A stretch of DNA of 32,648 bases, from positions 1 to 32,648 of the forward strand of contig DASTPP010000042.1 in NCBI GenBank assembly GCA_035762175.1. Direction: 5' to 3'. Shown here piece after piece: positions 18,893 through 29,300 of this stretch; the stretch's first letter is position 1, and every line of letters starts with the position of its first letter. The notes beneath the pieces were generated by a model, which saw only the letters and a program-made list of their open reading frames with translations, was not told the DNA's origin and made no database searches. Source of the stretch: DASTPP01 sp035762175 (GTDB lineage: Bacteria > Myxococcota_A > Polyangia > Polyangiales > Polyangiaceae). Made by a program: the position numbers and the translations under genes.

Positions 18893-19102
18893 GAACGTCT
18901 CGTAAACGCCGACGAGGGTCTGACCGTTCGAACCCGGGTGTCCCCCCTCCAAGCCGAGCATGCCAGCGCCGGGGCCGAAACCGCCGTTGCCCACGCCGCA
19001 GTAAAGTCGGACGAGCAAGGGGGGGAAGGTAAGCCCGAGGGCAGCTTGGGCGGCTGCGACGACCGAAGGGTCAACGGGCGCGAAGAGAGGCGGGGGGCCG
19101 CG
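18893..19102 (-). pseudogene. SUKH (SMI1/KNR4)-like immunity protein fragment
   Basis: On the minus strand the frame reads PPPLFAPVDPSVVAAAQAAL, then GLTFPPLLVRLYCGVGNGGF and GPGAGMLGLEGGHPG up to VYETFR. The P-P-x-L-x-x-L-Y-x-x-V-G-N-G-G-F-G-P-G pattern is the hallmark of SUKH immunity proteins. No good start codon is seen, and the C-terminal half is lost. It lies directly downstream of the toxin/immunity pair in the same orientation, the usual place for orphan immunity genes of polymorphic toxins. Confidence 0.6.
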
Positions 19103-19167
19103 GTGTGGGCAGCTTCGAACGGCATGGCTCGCGCCGTGCCACCGGCGCCACCCGGCAAGGCGAGGCT

Positions 19168-19758
19168 TTAGCCACTTACTTTCTTACTCGACCAGATATC
19201 ATAAAGCTTTCGGAGGCCCGTGCCCGACTTCTTCCCGTCGGCTATGCCATGAGCGAGCGTCATCACGAGCAGAAGGGGGCTACATCGCACCGGGCCGAGC
19301 CCGACGAGCACGGGCTGGCCGTAGTCGTGGTAACTTTTCCCACTTCGAACCTGCTGCCATGACACGCCTTCGCAGTTCTTCAAGAGAACCTGACCCAAGT
19401 ACGCGCCGACGTCGAAGGTCAGCGACAACGTACGAAACGTCGGCGTCGTGGTCGGCAGTTCGTCCAGTAGAAATGATGCTTCTTCTGGCACCGAAGAGCG
19501 GCCTTTTGCCATTTCTTCGTCGGTAAGCGGCCGCTCTTCAACCTGCCCGGCGAACCACTCACCGAGGGCGTCGAGAGACGCGGGCGTTCGATCAGCCGTC
19601 CATGTTTCAAACCCAGGCGCGCGCCGCACTTCGGCTTCGAGCTCTTTTTCTCTCTCCGAGAGCGAGCCAAGGAACCAATCAAAATAAGCCCGAAGCCCCT
19701 TCTGTGACATCTCCTCGAAGTTGAGCTCAAAGGGCGGATCCACGGGCTTGTACGTCAC
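19168..19758 (-). CDS. Probable immunity protein for the RHS nuclease toxin
   Basis: A 196-residue cytoplasmic protein that should bind and neutralise the toxin domain encoded just upstream. It starts at GTG 19758, 13 bases after the RHS stop, and its ribosome site GGAG overlaps that stop (TGAGGAG). Residues 10-45 (FELNFEEMSQKGLRAYFDWF) and the C-terminal part (SLTFDVGAYLGQVLLKNCEG, then GQPVLVGLG and LYDIW) resemble, from memory, a family of small proteins next to polymorphic toxin tips in Bacillus and others. Base composition is lower in GC than the rest of the operon, like the toxin tip, consistent with exchange as a toxin/immunity cassette. The pairing is inferred from position. Confidence 0.8.
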   Translation of the reverse strand: MTYKPVDPPFELNFEEMSQKGLRAYFDWFLGSLSEREKELEAEVRRAPGFETWTADRTPASLDALGEWFAGQVEERPLTDEEMAKGRSSVPEEASFLLDELPTTTPTFRTLSLTFDVGAYLGQVLLKNCEGVSWQQVRSGKSYHDYGQPVLVGLGPVRCSPLLLVMTLAHGIADGKKSGTGLRKLYDIWSSKKVSG

Positions 19759-19771
19759 GACGGCGAGCTCC

Positions 19772-22700
19772 TCAGTAGTTGTGTATCTTGGCGCGAATCC
19801 CGGCCGCCTTCAGAGCTTCCAAGACGGTGTCAGAAGCACCACCCTGGTTCGTCTCGGAGCTTCTGAAGAAGTGGTACGTTACCGTCTTGAAGTTTCCGTT
19901 TTGAAGCAGCTCGACATCTTTCTTGACCTGCGACTTAATGGTGCCGCTGAAGGTCTCTAGAAAACCGCCCTTGGCTTCGTGGACCGCCCCGCGAGCAACG
20001 AAGTCTACAATTCGCTTGCCGTCACTCGTGTCGTAGCGAACCTGTTCTTTAAAAGCCACTCCCTTGTCTTGAAGATAAGCTCGGAGCTTGGCCTCGGCTT
20101 CCTTGCCTACCTTGTTGGAGCGCTTGCCCAGGTAGCTGCTGCTACAGGCGTTGTGGACCCAGGCCCCGAGGTCGCCGACGAAGTACGTGTGCAGGCCATC
20201 GACCTCGAAGTTATAGACAGTGGCCCGCTTGGGGACCAACGCGACCCGCACGACCCGGAGCCACGCCCCGTCTTCGACCTCATGCACTTCTTGGCCCGGG
20301 GCGAGCTCGGCCGCGCCCACCCAGCCGCGGCCTCGCACCCGAAACGGGTGCTCGGAGGTGACTTCGAAGAGTTGCACGACCCCCGCCTCATCGCGGAGCG
20401 TCAGCGCGATCACCGATTCGGCGACGCGCTCGAAGGTGCGCGTCACGTCGCGCCAGGCCAAGGCGTCTGTTTCTTCGTTCCGCGCGAGCACGACGTCGCC
20501 CACTCGTACCTGTTCGATCGGGCGCAAGCCGCCCGCGGTCCAGACGAGCGTGCCCGCGACGAAGCACGAGCACGTGCCCCCCGCGCACCCCTGCTCCATG
20601 GCCTTGCCGGCCGCGCTACCGAGCGTCCGGCGTACGGCGGGCATCGCCGCCTTGGCGGCCTTGGTGATGCCGTAGCCGAAGCCCGCCGTCGCCGCGCCGA
20701 CGCTCGCGTCCACCAGGACGTCGCTCACCGTGCCGACGCTGCGCCCGCCGGACTCGATGAGCCGCTCGGCCACGCCCGTCACGGCCCCCGTGCCCGCCCC
20801 GAGCGCCGCCTGCGTCGCCAGACCCGCTTGGGGGCCCGCGAGTGCCGTCACCGCCCCGCTGACGGCCCCGACGCCCGCCTGCCCGGCGACCCGGCCCCAG
20901 CTCTCGACGCGGCCGTGCTCGCGGTACTGGCGGAAGGCTTCGACCCCGCCCCCGAGCACGGCGCCGACGCCGGCGCCGATCGCCACCTGCACCCACTCGC
21001 CGTCTTCGTCGCGGGCGACGAGCGGCGTCTGGCTGGCGTAGGCGTAGGGGTTGTTGGCCGCGAAGTCGTCGTCGAGGCCTCGCTCGGGCGAGGCGAGCGC
21101 TTCGGGGTCGGGGCTCGTCCAGACGCCCACGTCCGGGGCGAGCGCCCGCAGGCCCATGACGTCGAGCCCCACGCCGCGGTCGCGCTCGCCCCCCGCGTAG
21201 AGCCGCCCTTCGGCCGTCGTGTCCCGACGTGAGGCGCCGAACGGCGCCGCGGCGAACGAGCCCCGGGGCGCCCCCGTGCCCGTCGTGGTCTCGACGAGCG
21301 AACCGATTTGATCGGCGAAGAGCAGCGTGTCCGCGTCCGAGAGGGTCCGTACGCTCCCCTCGCGCAAAGGCGGCGGCCCCGCGTCGCCGGGCTCGCCGCC
21401 GCACGCGACGGCGACGGCGACGAGCGCCATCGCCGGGGCCCACCGCCGGGGCCACGTCCGCCACCGGAAGGCGAGCACGCCGAGCAGCACCGCGGCGAGC
21501 AGCAGCGTGGGCGCGTGCCTCGCCGCCGCGACGAGGGAGGGCGACGGCGTGGTGCGTCGCTCGGCGCCGCGGGGGCGCCCGGTCGGCCCGGCGACCGCGG
21601 CGGGCGCCCCGTTCGCTTCGGCGAGTCGAACCACGCGCCGGCCCTCGTGCACGAGGTAGCGCACGAGCGTGCCGCCCTGCGCCTCGCACCACGGGTCGAC
21701 GAAGTGCGTGCGGGTTTCGCCGCCGTCGGCCGCGCGCTCGACGCGGACGCGACGCACGCCCCCGCCGTCGTACACGCTCTCGACCGCCGCGCCACTGGCG
21801 TGCGTCACGCGCACCAGGCGGTCGGCGGCGCTCCACGCGTACGCGCGCTCGCCGTCCGAGGCCATACGGCCGAGCGCATCGTAGGTAAGTCGCCGCCCCG
21901 CGACCCCCGTCGGCGCGTGCGGGCCCGCCCCCCCGCCGTAGGTGAGTGCCCCGACGTTGAGCGTCGCATCCTGACTCGTCCGCTCGACGAGGTTACCACT
22001 TAGCGAATAGGCCCAACGGGTCGCGCCGGAGGCACCGAGCGCGTCGGTGAGTCGGTACAGGTTGTCGTACGCGTACGACTCGGTTCGGTCGTGGTCGGGG
22101 CCAGCCCCCGGCCGCTCGTCCACGACCCCCGTCAGGTTACCGGCCCCGTCGTACGTCCAGCGCAGGGCGACGATGGGCGCGCCGTCAGGCCCCCGCGCGG
22201 CGTAGCTCGTTCGCCGCCGGTCGTCATCGTACCCTTGCTGCTCGGTCACCCCGGTCGCGTAGGCGCGGCCGAGCTCGAGCCCGTCGCCATCGTACGTGAT
22301 GTCGAGGGCGTGATCGCCGTAGCCGGCGAGCTGACCGCGAGGGTTGCGGTGCAGGCGCACCGACGAGCCGTCGGGGAATTGGTGCCAATACTCGCGGTCC
22401 TGGTCGTCGTAGGCGCTCTCGACCTCGTAGGTGGCACCCTCGATGGCGTGGCGCGTCTTCGTCACGCGCCCGCGCTCGTCGTACTCGTTCTCGACGCCCC
22501 CGCTCGGGTCGCGCACGCGCACGAGCCGGCCCGCGCCGAGAGGGCCGGCCCCCGCGTCGGGTTCGTCCCCCCACGTTTTGGTCACTTCGGGCGCGCCATC
22601 GCCGTCCCAGTCTTGCGCCGTCTCGCGCCCCGCGAGGTCATACGACCAGCGCCGCACCGACCCATCGGGCCGGCGGTGTTCGGTGAGGTTGCCCGTCGCG

Positions 22701-25700
22701 TCGTAGGCGAAGCGGTGCTCGCCCTGGTCGGGGTCACGGGCGAGCGTGCGCCGCCCGCGACCGTCGTAGGCGTAGCGCCCGGCGTGCCCCTCGGGGTCAA
22801 CCTTCTCCACGAGGCGGCCCGCCGCATCGTAGGTCGCGCGCAGCGCGAGCACCTTGCCCCGGAGCGTTTGCGAGGCCCCGACCAAACGGCCGAGGCCGTC
22901 GACCGCATGCACCGTCGGGGTGTGTTCGTAGGGCGATTGGGGGTCGGCCTGGGCGCCGTCCCAACGGCTCGTCTGAAAGGGCGCGAACGCGGTCCGCGCC
23001 TCGATGCCGAGCGGCGAACGCGTCGTGAGCGTACGGCCGAGCGCGTCGTGCGTCAGGGTGCTGCCGGGCGCGTCGTCGAGCAGGGGCGGACTCTCGGCCG
23101 AGGGCACGAACCGGGGGCGGAGCGATCGGCGCGCGAACCCCCGGGCGTCGAAGAGTTGGACGCCCGCGAGCACCCAGCGTCCGCCCTCGTCGGCCGTCAG
23201 CGTGCCTCGTTTGCGGCCGAGGCCGTCGACAAGATCTTCGCTGCGCTCGACCTCGGCGCGCCCGGGCCAGACCCGCGCCTCGGTGACGACGCGCGAGAGG
23301 GGCGAGCCCTGCACGTAGGCGTAGCGCAGCGTCGGGCTCGCCTCGCTATCGCCGGGCCGCACGACCGACACGAGGCGCCCGAGGGCGTCGTAGCGGAACG
23401 CCGTCGTCTCGCCCGCGTAGCCCGTGACGGACAGGAGGTGGCCGAGCGCCCGGTCGGTTTCGGCCCGCTCGGTCAAGGTAGAACCCCCGAGCTTGACTGA
23501 CTCGGCGAGCAAGGTCGTGTGATCGCGCCCGTCCCATTCGAAGAGGCGCCCACCGCCCCGGCCGTCGCGCGTCTCGACCGGCTGCCCGTCGGCGTTGTAC
23601 GCCGTCGCGATCTCGAGCTCGAAGGCGTCCGGGCCTGGGCCGACCCATTCTTCGCGCCGGCTCCGGTCGCCGCGCGCGAGTTGCCCGAGCGGCAGCCCGA
23701 CGAACGGCTCGCCGTCGTAATAGAGGCGCGCGAGGGCGACGCGGACGCCTGCCCCGTCGAGCCGCTCTTCCGTGGCCAGGCGCCCGAGCAGCCAGTCGCC
23801 CTCGTTCTGCGCGAACGTGCGCCGCGTGATGGCCTCGTCGCGGCCGGCGAGCTTGTCGTCCCCGACGACCTCGCCCCAGCGGCGCTCTTCGGTCACGTTG
23901 CCCCACGCGTCGTGCTCCCACTCGGTCAGCGTGACGCGCGGGGAGGTCGTGCCCTCGACGTGCTCGACGCGCTCGCTCGCGGCGAAGGCGTAGTCGATGG
24001 CCGTGCCGCCCGTCGAGCTCGCCACCGTTCGGACGGCGTACGCGCGCGTCGTGCGCGCGAAGACCTTGCCCGTCCCGTCGCGCGTCTCGGTGGCGCGCGC
24101 CGCCCCCCGCAAGACGCGATGCGCGAGCCCGGTGTCGAACGTGCTCTCGGTCACGAGCGTCGTCGAGGGCTCGCCCCCCCGGTCGGTCTCGAGGCCCCGG
24201 CCGAAGCCCGCGAACGTGCGCTCCCGCGGGTCGAACGCCCCGTCGTGGTAGGCGTAGTCGGTCACGAGCGGCGGGTCGCCGAGCGAGTCGTCGACCGTGA
24301 CGCGCGTGACGACGGGCATGGCGACGTTCATGCGCGTCGACCAGGGCCGCCCCTCGCCTCGTGCCGACGCCGCCCCGAGCGAGGCGGGGGCGTACGCGAT
24401 GGTCGTGACCTTGCCGAGGCCGTTGTCGATGCGGTGGAGCAAGCCCCCCCGCCCCTCGGGGAAGAGCTCGAGGTACTGCCACGCCTTGTCGGGGGGGCCC
24501 GAGACGTCGACCCACACGACGTCGGTCGTGCCCGAGCCGTTCATGTCCGCGAAGCGCACCGCGGCGTTCGGCCCCTTCGTCGGCGTGTCTTCGATGCGCG
24601 TCGGCGCGCCGAACGCGCCTTCGCCCTCGGCGAGCGCGAGGTCGACGCCCGAGACGCCCACGTGCACGAGGTCGGCGCGCCCGTCGCCGTCGAGGTCGAC
24701 GAGCTGCCACGGGTCCGACGGGTCGAAGGGCGGGACGCCCTCGGCCTCGCGCGCGGGCTCGAACGCGCCGCGCCCCCGGCCGAGCCAGAACACCAAGCGC
24801 CCCGGGTTCAGGGAACAAAGGTCGGCCACCCGGTCGCCGTTCATCTCGCAGAGCGAGGTGTGCCCGTCCGAAAAGCGCAGCGGCTGCGCGGGGTCGACGG
24901 CGCCGACGAAGGCGGGTTCGGCCCACCCCGTACCGCCCTCATTGTAGGCCACCGCCAGGCCCGCGGGGGTCGTGACGACGACGTCGGCACGCCGGTCGCC
25001 GTCGAGGTCGGCGAGGCGCACGTCGGGGCCGTCGAGCGGCACGTTGAGCGCGCCCGCGAGCGGCACGGGCGCGGCAAAGTGCGTCCCGTCGTCGCCCGGG
25101 AAGTAGCGGAAGGCATTCTCACCGCTCTTGGCGAGCACGTCGAGCGCGCCATCGCCATCGACGTCGGCAAGTTCGGCGTCGGACGACGACAAGGCGAGCG
25201 AGGGGCTGTCCGAGGGCGCCCAGTCGCGTGGCGCCTGCCACCGCACGCCGTCGTGATTCTGGTAGCTCCGATAGGAACCCGCCTGCGTGACGAGCAGGTC
25301 GGGCAGCCCGTCGCCGTCGAGATCGACGAGCTCGTTGTTGGGGTCGGCCGGGGAGAGCCCCGGCGGCGACTGCATCGCCGCCACCTGGCCGTCGGCGCGT
25401 AGGCGCAGCTCGGAGTAGCCGAACGAGAGCACCGGCGCGGCCGTCACGCCGTCCGTGCCCGTCATCGTCACGGACTGCAGGCGACTCGCTCGGCCCCCCT
25501 CGTAGGCGAGCGCGTAGCGGCGCACGAGCCGACTGCCGTGCTGCACCGTGATGGTCGCAAGGCGCTCGGCCAGGTGTTGCCGGATGCCCGCCGAGAAGCG
25601 CGTCAGCGGGTCGGGGCGCGCCTCGTAGGCGAAGAGCACCTCGTGCCGCAGATCGTCGGCGGACTCGTTCCACACGACGCGACGCAGCCGCGCGTAGCCC

Positions 25701-26362
25701 CCGTCGGTCGCCCACTCGTAGCGCACCGCGTGCCCGTGCAGGTCGAGGGCTTCGCGCAGCAGGGCCGAGACGACGTGCGCCCCCTCGCGCTCCTCGTAGC
25801 CTTCGCCGCCGAACCGATACGTGATGCCGCCCTTGTCGCGCGCCTCCCAGAGGCCGCCCTCGCCGCGCCGCGCCCGCACGAACGAGCCGTCCTCGTACCG
25901 AGGGCGGGAGAAACCGCCGGCGACCGGCACGAGCGGCGCGAGCGGGCCGAGCCCCTCGAGCTCCCAGGTGTCGGCGCCGTCGAAGCGCGGCAGCCCGTCG
26001 TCGGTGCGAAGGCGCACCCGGGGCGCACCCGCGAGGCGCCAGCCGCGCCCGAGCTCGGTCTCGCCCCCGCCGCCGTCGTAGGCGAGCGAGAGCTTCGGGC
26101 CGAACCCCCCCGCCCCCGGCGGCACCGCGAGGTCGAGACCGTACGAGGCCGTGCCCGAGGCGAGGGACGGCTCGAAGGACCGGCCGAGCCCCTCGATCGA
26201 CCCCGGGCCCTTGGGCAGACTCAGCCGGGTCGAGCCGAGCCCGTCCGCCCGGGCCGTGCGCGCACCGAAGGCGATGGCACACAAGGCCGCGAGCACGGCG
26301 GCGTGGACGACCAAGGGCGCCCGCGCCGGGGCCCAGGGGGCCCCCGCTTTGTGCTTCCGCAT
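19772..26362 (-). CDS. SpvB/VCBS/RHS polymorphic toxin with HINT and PD-(D/E)xK-like tip
   Basis: A 2196-residue secreted polymorphic toxin. A signal peptide (about 1-39, ending ARTARA) leads to an SpvB/TcaC-type domain (45-330, LPKGPGSIEGLGRSFEPSLA). FG-GAP/VCBS-like D-x-D-x-D repeats follow at 340-620 (LVDLDGDGLPDLLV). YD-type RHS repeats cover about 850-1460, and the RHS core ends near 1775 (SPDPEALASPERG, NNPYAYASQTP). Two hydrophobic segments lie at 1614-1655. A HINT autoprotease spans 1933-2073, with Cys1933 in CFVAGT, the T-x-x-H block at 2002-2005, and the terminal V-H-N-A-C. The last 123 residues form a restriction-endonuclease-like tip with D2120 and E2129-x-K2131 (HEAKGG). The B/C-type cocoon would hold the tip, with HINT releasing it. 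GC drops in the tip. ATG 26362 follows GGGAGGGAG. Confidence 0.93.
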   Translation of the reverse strand: MRKHKAGAPWAPARAPLVVHAAVLAALCAIAFGARTARADGLGSTRLSLPKGPGSIEGLGRSFEPSLASGTASYGLDLAVPPGAGGFGPKLSLAYDGGGGETELGRGWRLAGAPRVRLRTDDGLPRFDGADTWELEGLGPLAPLVPVAGGFSRPRYEDGSFVRARRGEGGLWEARDKGGITYRFGGEGYEEREGAHVVSALLREALDLHGHAVRYEWATDGGYARLRRVVWNESADDLRHEVLFAYEARPDPLTRFSAGIRQHLAERLATITVQHGSRLVRRYALAYEGGRASRLQSVTMTGTDGVTAAPVLSFGYSELRLRADGQVAAMQSPPGLSPADPNNELVDLDGDGLPDLLVTQAGSYRSYQNHDGVRWQAPRDWAPSDSPSLALSSSDAELADVDGDGALDVLAKSGENAFRYFPGDDGTHFAAPVPLAGALNVPLDGPDVRLADLDGDRRADVVVTTPAGLAVAYNEGGTGWAEPAFVGAVDPAQPLRFSDGHTSLCEMNGDRVADLCSLNPGRLVFWLGRGRGAFEPAREAEGVPPFDPSDPWQLVDLDGDGRADLVHVGVSGVDLALAEGEGAFGAPTRIEDTPTKGPNAAVRFADMNGSGTTDVVWVDVSGPPDKAWQYLELFPEGRGGLLHRIDNGLGKVTTIAYAPASLGAASARGEGRPWSTRMNVAMPVVTRVTVDDSLGDPPLVTDYAYHDGAFDPRERTFAGFGRGLETDRGGEPSTTLVTESTFDTGLAHRVLRGAARATETRDGTGKVFARTTRAYAVRTVASSTGGTAIDYAFAASERVEHVEGTTSPRVTLTEWEHDAWGNVTEERRWGEVVGDDKLAGRDEAITRRTFAQNEGDWLLGRLATEERLDGAGVRVALARLYYDGEPFVGLPLGQLARGDRSRREEWVGPGPDAFELEIATAYNADGQPVETRDGRGGGRLFEWDGRDHTTLLAESVKLGGSTLTERAETDRALGHLLSVTGYAGETTAFRYDALGRLVSVVRPGDSEASPTLRYAYVQGSPLSRVVTEARVWPGRAEVERSEDLVDGLGRKRGTLTADEGGRWVLAGVQLFDARGFARRSLRPRFVPSAESPPLLDDAPGSTLTHDALGRTLTTRSPLGIEARTAFAPFQTSRWDGAQADPQSPYEHTPTVHAVDGLGRLVGASQTLRGKVLALRATYDAAGRLVEKVDPEGHAGRYAYDGRGRRTLARDPDQGEHRFAYDATGNLTEHRRPDGSVRRWSYDLAGRETAQDWDGDGAPEVTKTWGDEPDAGAGPLGAGRLVRVRDPSGGVENEYDERGRVTKTRHAIEGATYEVESAYDDQDREYWHQFPDGSSVRLHRNPRGQLAGYGDHALDITYDGDGLELGRAYATGVTEQQGYDDDRRRTSYAARGPDGAPIVALRWTYDGAGNLTGVVDERPGAGPDHDRTESYAYDNLYRLTDALGASGATRWAYSLSGNLVERTSQDATLNVGALTYGGGAGPHAPTGVAGRRLTYDALGRMASDGERAYAWSAADRLVRVTHASGAAVESVYDGGGVRRVRVERAADGGETRTHFVDPWCEAQGGTLVRYLVHEGRRVVRLAEANGAPAAVAGPTGRPRGAERRTTPSPSLVAAARHAPTLLLAAVLLGVLAFRWRTWPRRWAPAMALVAVAVACGGEPGDAGPPPLREGSVRTLSDADTLLFADQIGSLVETTTGTGAPRGSFAAAPFGASRRDTTAEGRLYAGGERDRGVGLDVMGLRALAPDVGVWTSPDPEALASPERGLDDDFAANNPYAYASQTPLVARDEDGEWVQVAIGAGVGAVLGGGVEAFRQYREHGRVESWGRVAGQAGVGAVSGAVTALAGPQAGLATQAALGAGTGAVTGVAERLIESGGRSVGTVSDVLVDASVGAATAGFGYGITKAAKAAMPAVRRTLGSAAGKAMEQGCAGGTCSCFVAGTLVWTAGGLRPIEQVRVGDVVLARNEETDALAWRDVTRTFERVAESVIALTLRDEAGVVQLFEVTSEHPFRVRGRGWVGAAELAPGQEVHEVEDGAWLRVVRVALVPKRATVYNFEVDGLHTYFVGDLGAWVHNACSSSYLGKRSNKVGKEAEAKLRAYLQDKGVAFKEQVRYDTSDGKRIVDFVARGAVHEAKGGFLETFSGTIKSQVKKDVELLQNGNFKTVTYHFFRSSETNQGGASDTVLEALKAAGIRAKIHNY

Positions 26363-26375
26363 GGCTCCCTCCCGC

Positions 26376-29300
26376 TCAGTCGGTCAGGCAGGACGCGTCG
26401 AGGCTCGGCGTCCGGTCCTGTCGGGGTAGCGCCTTGTGGTTCACCTTGAGCACGATATCTTCGAGCTTCGTCAGATCGAGGTCGCGGTTGGCCGGCACGT
26501 CGGTGCCTCCGGGGATGCGCACGCGCCAGGTCGCCCGCGCCACGGCCTGCCCGAAGAGCGACGCGTTCGGCGGCGCGTCGCCGAACGAGTTGACGCCCGC
26601 CTGCACCGACGCGCGCCGGCCCGTCGGCGCGCCCGCCTCGCCCCCGAACGACCAGGTCCGTAGCTCGCCCGCCTGGTCGCACGCGCGCAGCGTCGCCGCC
26701 CCCTCGAGCCCCACCTGCACGACGGCCTGGTTGTCGCCCAAAAAGTCGCCGACGAGTTGCGCCTGCACCGCGCTGATGCGGTCGCCGCACACGTCCGTCG
26801 CCCAGAGGGCGTTGTCCGGCCCGAGGTCGGTCGCGAACACCGCCTCGACGCCGCCGCGCCCGTCGACGTTCTCGTTCTTCAGCAGCAGAAGGCGAAACTG
26901 CTCGCCCTCCGAGAGGGTCGCGCCCGTCGCCTCGTCGGCGCGCGGGCCGCGCACCCCGAGCATCGCCCGCACCGAGACCGTGGTCGCGTAGTCTTGCGGC
27001 GCGCCGAAGGCGAGCCGGCCCTCGTTGAAGATCGTCGCGAAGCACGTCAGGCGCGCCGAGAGCGCCTGACCGCTCGTCGCCCGCAGCACCGCCGGGCCCA
27101 CGTCGAGCGGCGTGTTGAGCTCGTACGCGAGCGCCTGCCCCGCCAGGTAGAGCGCCTCCTGCGCCCGCGCCCGCGCCGCGAGAAATGTCGCCGCCGCCTG
27201 GTCGCGCACCAGCCGGAAGCTCGGGTCGAGCGCCGGGTCCTTCGCGTGGAGCGCGAGGGCGCGGGCGCGCTCGTCGTGGGCGCGGCGCGCCTGGGCGACG
27301 AGGTCGGCGCGACGGCGGGCCGCCTCGACCGCGGCCAGCACGTCGGTCTGCATCTCGAGCTGCAGCTGCGCCAGATCGATCATGGCCTTCTGAATCGCCG
27401 CCTGGCCCTCGATCTGGTCGAGCTCTTGGGCCTGCCGCTCGAAGCGCACGGTCTGCGCGGTTTGCAGGTCGGCCCGGCGCGCGTCGAGCGCGCCGCGTTG
27501 CAGCTCGAGCAGGCCCGTCACGGCGCCCGCCGCCACGCTGGCGCCCGCGCTCACGACCGCGCCCGAGACGCCTTGAAGCACGGCCTGCTGGGCGCGGATG
27601 ACGGCGTCGGCCCAGGCCATCGCCTCGAGCTCGTCGCCGCTCTGCTTGATAAAGCGGATGGTGTCGGCGCGCACGCCCCGCTTCTTCGCGAGCGCGGTCT
27701 GGTCGATGACGATCTTCTGGCGCTGGCCTTCGGCGCGCGCCTGCGCGGCGACGACGCGCTGGACGGCGGTGTCGACGGCGGCCTGGGCCTCGGCGACGGC
27801 GCCGCCGCCCTCCCCGCAGCGCGCCCACTCGGGGCCGCCGGGCGCGTCGTGGGCGAAGGCGTCGCCGCACAGGGCGGCGAGTTGTTCGTCATACTGGGCG
27901 TTGGTCGTGAGAAGGACTTGGTGCAATTGGTAGGCGTTCGCCTCGTACTGTCGGTCGTTCCCGACGAGCGCCGCCTCGGCCTCGTTCGCCGCCTCGACCA
28001 GGGGCGCGGCGAGGGCCGCCATTTGCTCGAAGTTGGTGGGCGCCTTCGCCGCGTCCTCGGCGCGGTAGACGAAGGGGACGAAGCCGTCGGGCACGCCGAA
28101 CGCGCCCGAGCCCTCGACCAAGCGCCCGAAGCCCTCGTCGAGCGGGGCGAGGGCGCCGGCGAGCCCGATGCCCGCGAGCTCGCCGGTCGAGCCCCAGGCC
28201 CGGAGAATCTCGGCGAGGGCGACCGACTCGAGGTAGCCGACGAGGGCCCGCGCTTGGGCCCGGTCCCGGCGCGCGGCGTCGCTCAACCCGGGCTCGGCGA
28301 AGAGCAGGCGCGAGCGCTCGCCGTCCACGACGCTCATCGTCTGGAGCAGATCGGCGAGGGCGCGGGCCCCCGGATAGGGCAGGCCCTCGGTGCCTTCGGG
28401 GTCCGCGTCGGCAGGCGCGGCGGCGGCGACGCTGGCGGGCGTGCGGCGGGCGTACGAGAGGACGGCGGGCTGCAGGACGAAGCGGGCCGACGGGTGGAGC
28501 GCGTCGAGGGCCTCTTCGTAGGTGCCCCGCTCGCCGAGCAGGCCGCCCGCGATGCCCCGCGCGGGGGCCCGGACGAGGGCATCTTTGGCCACGAGCAGGG
28601 GGGCGGCGAGCGTCTTTTGCAACAGGTCGTGAAAGGCCAAGGCCTTGGGCCGGCCGGCGATGGAGTCGGGCGCCTCGTTCGACAGCGCGAGCGAGGCGAG
28701 GCCGCAGGCGAGCGCGGGGGTGAAGGAGCAGGCGGGCCGCTCGGTGAGGTAGGCGCTGGCGCTCGGGAGCGTGGCGGCCCGGCGGCAGCCCTCGGCGACC
28801 GGCTCGAAGGGCGGCCCGTCGCCCGGGCTGGCCGCGAGCATCGCCCCCATGGCCTGCGGCAGCAGCGCGTAGAAGCTGCCCTTGAGCAGCGCCGTGTTCG
28901 CGCAGTTGGTCGTGCCGAGCGCGACCGCGTAAACCGTCTGGGCGTCCAGCAGGGGGCCTGGCACGTACGAGGGCATCGAGGGCGCGGGCGCGACGGAGAG
29001 GCGCTCGGGCTCGCCGCCACCCCGCGCCGGGGCGAGCACGACCGAGCCCCGAAGCGTCACGGGCTCGTCGAAGAGCCCGTGGACGGTCTCGTCGAACGTG
29101 CCCGAAAAGCTACCCCCTTCGCCCGCGGTGAGCGCAAGGTGCAGGACGCGCCCGAGATCGCGCCCGAAGGCATTGCGGTCATCACCGACGGACTTCGCGA
29201 TGCGCTGCGCGAGCGTCACCTCAATGCGTTGCTTGTCGTCGCTGAGCGCGCCCTCGGCGCCGACCTCGCCGGCCGAGGCCGGAAAGAGCAGCGACTCGCC

